The position numbers and the translations under genes are program-made. DNA of 64,000 nt. It comes from Xylogone sp. PMI_703. Lineage: Eukaryota; Ascomycota; Leotiomycetes. Location of the stretch: the NCBI GenBank assembly GCA_021399445.1, contig JAJTUQ010000004.1:6324001-6388000 (forward strand), in the 5' to 3' direction. Below are positions 58,774 through 64,000 of this stretch, in pieces. The first letter of the stretch is position 1. Every line of letters begins with the position of its first letter. The notes beneath the pieces were generated by a model. It did no database searches and was not told the origin of the DNA. It saw nothing but the letters and a program-made list of their open reading frames with translations.

Positions 58774-59779
58774 TTGGGATATAAAAACTGAACATAGAGT
58801 AATAGAGCATTATTCTGATTTTCTTCAATTTTCTTGCAATTATTTATCTGGGGCCGAGGCGAGGCTCTCCTCAACTCCGTTCTAGTTAATTAGAAGGTTG
58901 TGTTGCTCTGTGTCCTGGTGGCTAGAGCGCGATTACCTACCGTACAGGTCTGACATACGGCAAGGACATGCTGCCGTTGCAGATGGATCCACAAGGGCCC
59001 AAAGCTATCATAATGTTTCCGATACTCTATTCTTTCTTTAGTGGAAGTGAACTTTCCTTATAGTTGGTTAACTCACCCCTAGATGACCATGAAAAACTCG
59101 AACCGCTCTACTGGGTTCAATAGCTCTTTGTCCCGCATATCAAGCATTTAACCCCCTCGGAAGCAACGGAGATTGATTGCTGCTCAATCTGGTCCTGAGG
59201 AGTAGGGCTGAGCTAAGCTGAGCTGAGTCTTAGCTGTTCGTCTAGTTGTCGTCGCTACTGTCCAATAGATGACTTTATTCTCCCAATAGGACATCACTTT
59301 GTCATGAACTCCATCCCTCACACAGCGTATTCGCTTCTAGAGCCTCTGATAGCCCTGATAGTTATCCAGAGTGGTGCGTGGTTGTGGCCAGTTTGAGATG
59401 CGCGGCAGCTAAATGAGTAAGGGTCGTCGATGCTTACTACCACCTGCTTATGATCAATAATCCACAGGCCGGCGGTAAGATTCATCCTTTATGCGTATCA
59501 GATCTGCGCGGAATAGCTCACAAGGCCCTACGAGGTTGTTTGGTACCTGCGTCAAAGCGGCTTTTCTTCTATTTTTATGTCTCGTATATTGCCTGCTGTG
59601 CAGTGATGTAGTTTACCCCGTTGTCATCCCTTCTTAACAATAGTATTGCTGTGTAAGATAAATCCCCTCATTCTCCCATTCTTTTCTTCGTCGTTTTTAT
59701 TATTAGTATTAATAGATACCCCGACTACTTTTCTCTCTTTATATTTCTAGCTTTTGCATAATAGACTGGTGCATGTGAA
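58774..59779. other. Intergenic stretch, about 1 kb
   Basis: ABC transporter 3' flank and Vps62-like promoter. A small GAGCTAAGCTGAGCTGAG repeat occurs near 59210. A pyrimidine-rich leader (about 59660-59750) precedes the Vps62 start. No gene found. Confidence 0.5.
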
Positions 59780-61167
59780 ATGCGACACTACTCAGCATTG
59801 GGCCTTTGGGCTCTTACACAGGGTGTCGCAGGCGCTGCGACCACCACAGTTATTCCCGACTTCGTTCGAACGTATGGTAAATCATCCAAAGCAGAAAACA
59901 CCGTCTCTTATCCATCCAAATTTCATTGAAAAAAGTGAGTTTAAGCACTAATAGACTTTACGCAGCTCCCTTGGTATTCCTAGACCAGAATGAGGCCTTC
60001 TTCCCCTCAGATATTGGAGCACAGGTCTCCAACACCTCGCCTGAGGTGAATTTCACAACACCATCAAATATACCGCCAAATCTTAGTCTAGATGATCTAG
60101 ATGTAATCAATAGCCTGGATAATTGTGTCGATACACAGTCTTGCAATATATTCCTCACTTCAAAGACCGACATCACCAAAAACCCTCCGTATCTCACCGG
60201 TGTGATACCCGATACAACGAGCTTCGAGACTGTCGGCGCCATATCATGTGCGGTGATAGTGCACGACCATGGAAATAGCATCGTCGATGCATTCTATATG
60301 TACTTTTACGCTTTTAACCAAGGCCTCCAGATTATCGGCCAAGTTCAAGGCGACCACGTCGGAGACTGGGAGCACAACGCCATCCGCTTCCAAGACGGAA
60401 AACCTATTTCAGTCTGGTACAGCCAGCACAACTCTGGTCAGGCATTCTCGTACGACGCTCTGTCCAAGAACGGTGTTCGTCCCATAGTGTACAGCGCCGT
60501 TGGAAGCCATGCCAACTACGCCGTTCCAGGGACCCACGCCATGGTCCAGCCCATTCCTGGCGGACCCATCATGAATATCTCCAGCATCACCCTTAACGAC
60601 TTTACCTCCGCCGGTGCAATCTGGGATCCTATTCTCTCAGCTTACTTCTACACTTACACGCCAACGTCTGCAACGAATGGCACCTTCGTACCAGAGGATC
60701 CCTCCTTCCCGGTATCGTGGCTACACTTCCTTGGCCGCTGGGGAGACAAGCAGTACCCGGATAGCGATCCACGGCAGCAGGATCTGTTGAACCTGCATCT
60801 GAGCTTCAAATTTGAGGACGGACCTACGGGACCGATTGCGAAGAGCTTGAATCGATCTGACATTTGCCCTGATGGGACTACAGGCGGATGCACGACTTCG
60901 AGCGCTTTGCCAGCGGTCAGCGGGTCGAGCATTCCTGTGACTGTGACGAGAACGGCACCTGCTACAGCTACTGGCACAAGCACTGGTCCTGGTGTTACTG
61001 CCACTGGCAGTAGCGGGGGTAATAGTAACGGAACTGTATCGGGAACTGGAAAAGGTCCTGTGCCAACGGCTTCGCCGACAGAATTCCCAAGTGCGGCTGG
61101 ACATATTCAAGTTGTAATGAGTATTATGTCCCTACCATTTATGATGATGATGTTGTTATTAGCATAA
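59780..61167 (+). CDS. Vps62-family secreted/GPI-anchored protein
   Basis: Two exons (59780-59876 and 59966-61167) encode 432 aa. Exon 1 encodes a signal peptide (HYSALGLWALTQGVAGAA) and runs into exon 2 through GTAAAT..TTACGCAG, giving DFVRTYAPLVFLDQNEAFFP. The Vps62 core has DHVGDWEHNAIRF, SAVGSHANYAVPG and HFLGRWGDKQYPD. A Ser/Thr/Gly-rich stalk (about 330-405) ends in a hydrophobic tail (SIMSLPFMMMMLLLA), the layout of a GPI-anchored wall protein. Yeast Vps62 is linked to vacuolar sorting; the filamentous fungal members are poorly characterised. An in-frame ATG at 59926 lies within the intron and is not the start. Confidence 0.87.
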
Positions 61168-61191
61168 ATACCGTATAACTATAAATATACT

Positions 61192-61441
61192 TGTTAGCAT
61201 GCCTGTATGGAGAGTGCGGAGGTAGAGCGGGATGATAATATTCCGGGGTGTAGCGTAGGCGGCAGGGCACAGTAGTATTCTGTAATTAGCTATATGCTTT
61301 CGTAGGCCGCTTTCGTAAGGCTGCTTTCGTAGGCTACGCTTATACTTAGAATCTTCGTGCCTCAATCAATACACGCAATCCCCCCTACTATCTGGTGTAC
61401 GTTGCGTACGATTAGTTACCACGTTCCCATGTAAACCGACA
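61192..61441 (-). repeat. Dispersed repeat copy C, 250 bp, inverted
   Basis: On the minus strand it begins TGTCGGTTTACATGGGAAC and ends CATGCTAACA. It carries a short internal expansion of CCTACGAAAGC-like units absent from copy B. It starts only 25 bp past the Vps62 stop codon, so it probably lies in that gene's 3' untranslated region. Confidence 0.8.
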
Positions 61442-61857
61442 GTATGATAAGTTTAAAATATAGCATAATAAAGTACGAAATCGGACGGCGTGTGAATTTG
61501 TTCTCATTCTAAAATCCAGGTGGCGAGTGGATGTTGTTTCGTACTAATACTAACCTCACTCTGTGTGTGCCCTCGCCCAATGTTTATTGCGAGGTTGCAT
61601 TTTAATTTCCTAACAAGGCAATTCCAAGACTAACGCATATAAATTACCAACCTCGTGGTCTGGCATCCTCGTTGCATATAAACTTTCACAGAATGTCGAA
61701 TTTCAAGAAATGGGTTAGAAAAGGCTGCCATCAAATAAAAACCCTACAGATCCTATATCCCCACGAGTCCCGTTACCTTTTCTTCTAGTTCAACGTCCAA
61801 GTCCTCTAACGCCATTGTCTTCACGTAGTAGCTTGTATCGCTTTTCAGTAATTATGG
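61442..61857. other. Intergenic stretch, 416 bp
   Basis: AT-rich spacer between repeat copy C and the DUF7730-like relic. No gene-like frame, palindrome or repeat of note seen. Confidence 0.45.
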
Positions 61858-63033
61858 TATCTTTGCAAACCTCCTATACGAAATCCGCCGTGAGATTCTG
61901 ATCACCGCATTTGGCCATCGAACCTTGCATATTGACTTCACTTTCGACTACCCGCTTAAATGCCAGCCGCCTCAGATACACACAACACCAAGGCATTGTG
62001 GGTTTGAGGTTGAGTTAATTCGTGATACAGAACTGTATCGCCAAGACTGGCAATGATTTAGTTGTGTATGTCATCGATATAGTTGGGATAGTAAGCATTA
62101 TGGGACGAAGAAGCAGCCATGAGATGATTGGTGTTTGAAAGGCGTTATGTGTGAATGTGAAGACTAAGGAAAAAAAAACTCATATTCAAAGTGCTTTATT
62201 AGAGTTATTAGATGGCTTCTGTCATGACGTCAAGCATAAGTTATCGATTCAAAAAATTTCTTCGTACAAAAGGAAACACTTGATATTAACTTTTTTATAT
62301 TGTTATGCTGAGAGCATAAATATTTTTATTCACAACAAACACTCTCCACTTTTCAAGTTTGGCCTTACAATTACAACTACCGAGATTGTTAGTATCTTAT
62401 CATCTAAGTACGCGTAACATTACTTCTCTGAAACTTTGTTGGTCTTTTTACGTAAAACCACCACCAGGGAGGGACCCGCGACTGGGCTGGGATAATCTGT
62501 TAGCTGCGTTATGGGATAACCCGGAGGTTAAGACTTCCCCTTTGCATACACTCTGTGACATAATCCCGAAAGTATTCCCACATGTACGCCGTCTCTACAT
62601 TTCATTACCAGATGATATGGTCCCACCGAAAGCTTACGAAGATCGGATCTCAACGTTCGAACGCTCGATTCTAAGCCCGATTGAAGATACGATGCGCGCT
62701 TTAGGCCCAATTCCAGGGCGAGAAATGAGACTTGCCGTCGAGTGAAGCCTTTGGGGGATATCATGTGGAAGATTTGTGGAACTCAACAACTGGAATACGT
62801 GGTTTGAGGGACAGCTATACGTGGATTGTCGATTCTGGAAAGCGCTTGGCGAGTCTGGCGCTGACCTTCTTCATAATGACTGGTTTGGCTATTGGCTGTG
62901 TAGTGGACGGGCAGATTTTTATGGTGATCTCTTTCGTATTGGGCCTTGGGATACAATTACCCCCGATATTTCTGACCTCTATATGGAGAGAATCCAACCA
63001 AACTCCTCCACCGCTCTCTTGCAATCAGGCTAA
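61858..63033 (+). pseudogene. Second degenerate DUF7730-like fungal gene
   Basis: Family-like segments appear in order but in different frames. LLYEIRREILITAFG and HRTLHIDFTFDYPLK lie near 61871-61955. CVCHRYSWDSKHYG follows after a TGA. YAESINIFIHNKHS is near 62303. LPRLLVSYHLSTRNITSLKL and FPHVRRLYISLPDDM (62359-62745 frame) end at a TGA. DCRFWKALGES and GYWLCSGRADFYGDLF (62776-63033) close the gene. At least two stops and two or three frame changes, plus an AT-rich insert around 62150-62300, rule out a working product. The order of blocks matches intact fungal DUF7730-type proteins as I recall them. Confidence 0.6.
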
Positions 63034-63687
63034 AGACAAATAAATTACGAGGGAGCCAAACAAAACCACAGAGGGATAGTAGAAACAAACGCTTTAATTA
63101 GTTCAAGATAACATTTTATACAAGATGCTAAGCTGCCGCTGGAGGGGCAGGCCACTTGAAATAATTGTTCCCAGGCTTGTTATACTAATAATACAATACC
63201 AAGTATCTGCCACTAAACCTGATCAGCCATTACTCGCACGTGACCCCCTGCAGACTTTCTTCCACGGTATACTAAAATAAAAGTCACTTTGCAAATTCGG
63301 GAAAGGGTCACTCATATCGGGCGTATCACATACTGTACTGTATATGGCTCGAGCCTCAATCCCCACGCACGTGCTACCCGGTACGGGTACATCATGCACG
63401 TGCGTTGCCGTCGCCACCCCGCAATGGCTCGCAAGGTGCATCCTCATTCGGTCTAGCTTGCGAGCCTGATGAATACGGTATTCGCATGATGAAAGGACTC
63501 CAAGGCAACTCACTCTAATTACATCTGACAAGACGAGAGGATTTTCCTCAACACATAGGCTTGTTTTCATCTGATTGTCTTTTAGCTTTGCATATAGGGC
63601 GCTATCATGATCTACCGTCATCATATGTGTGCCTCGGTTCTCGGTGGTTCTATGGACGGCCATGAACATGACGAACTCGAGGGCTGC
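63034..63687. other. Intergenic stretch, about 650 bp
   Basis: A 163-codon frame on the minus strand (63714-63223) has no recognised motif and overlaps the promoter of the next gene, so it is not called. Confidence 0.4.
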
Positions 63688-63694
63688 TATATAT
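63688..63694 (+). promoter_or_regulatory. TATA-like box before the partial last gene
   Basis: TATATAT followed by a GTGTGTGT run, about 95 nt upstream of the ATG at 63785. Confidence 0.4.
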
Positions 63695-63784
63695 ATGTGT
63701 GTGTAACACAGCATCAGATAGCCGTTCGGTCAGCAACAAATCAAAGCCTTATCAAATAAGAGATCGTTAACATTTTCTTTGAAA

Positions 63785-64000
63785 ATGGACTTCACAATTC
63801 AACCAGAAAAGGCACCTTCAGGGCCCAACCCGAAGGACTCGATGAAGTCTACATGGCGCACCGCTGATAAAAGCACCTGGGGCATGCACCACCGTCTCAT
63901 CAACTACCTCAACGCATACCCAGTCTCGCTGGATCAAGAGATCCCAGTACACCCAAAGCAAGACCCGGTCCCGCATCTTCCACAGTGGTCACAGCATCTA
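63785..64000 (+). CDS. Unidentified gene, 5' part only (runs off the window)
   Basis: From the ATG at 63785 the frame stays open for 72 codons to the window end (MDFTIQPEKAPSGPNPKDS, then STWGMHHRLINYLNAYPVSL). Context is good (AAAATGG), a TATA-like box and a leader precede it, and codon use looks genuine. The family is not recognised. No signal peptide or membrane segment in the visible part. Confidence 0.6.
   Translation, partial: MDFTIQPEKAPSGPNPKDSMKSTWRTADKSTWGMHHRLINYLNAYPVSLDQEIPVHPKQDPVPHLPQWSQHL

Noticed and set aside
63223..63714. 163-codon ORF on the minus strand
   Set aside because: No recognisable motif or promoter; it overlaps the leader of the gene at 63785.

Overview
The window looks like nuclear DNA of a filamentous ascomycete (Pezizomycotina). 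Most genes carry short introns (about 45-120 nt) with GTAAGT-like donors. The gene families are fungal: Zn2Cys6 regulators, a class II hydrophobin, a fused eukaryotic-type urease, fused HIS7, a GPI-type Vps62 protein and a GH114 enzyme. I cannot fix the class or genus from sequence alone. Coding islands alternate with AT-rich stretches, mobile-element remnants and broken genes, as expected of an accessory, repeat-influenced region.

Left part (0-15 kb): a glutathionyl-hydroquinone reductase-type GST, a FUS2-type alpha/beta hydrolase, a three-exon class II hydrophobin, a Zn2Cys6 regulator tail-to-tail with a monocarboxylate-type MFS transporter, a 554-bp fold-back element, a broken DUF7730-like gene and a membrane-anchored GH114 glycosidase.

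Core metabolism and repair (15-29 kb): a seven-exon urease, a Tc1-type transposon with one internal stop nested inside a dispersed repeat, HIS7 (histidine biosynthesis), a decayed CENP-V/GFA gene, Rad4/XPC (nucleotide excision repair) and a 16-repeat ankyrin protein.

Accessory metabolism (29-51 kb): an MmgE/PrpD pseudogene, a tricarballylate-dehydrogenase-like flavoprotein, an SDR, a large Zn2Cys6 regulator, a DHA2-type MFS exporter, an enoyl-CoA hydratase-like protein, a 157-bp TA-flanked MITE and an O-methyltransferase. This resembles a tailoring or catabolic gene set with no PKS, NRPS or terpene backbone in view. It is followed by a NicO nickel/cobalt transporter and a polyol-type zinc alcohol dehydrogenase.

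Right part (51-64 kb): a second copy of the dispersed repeat, GAL7 (Leloir pathway), a full-length ABCB transporter with an upstream ORF, a GPI-anchored Vps62-like protein, a third repeat copy, a second DUF7730-like pseudogene and the start of an unidentified gene cut by the window edge.

Exon-intron structures were read by eye from splice sites and frame. All multi-exon models given close in frame. No expression or database evidence was available.
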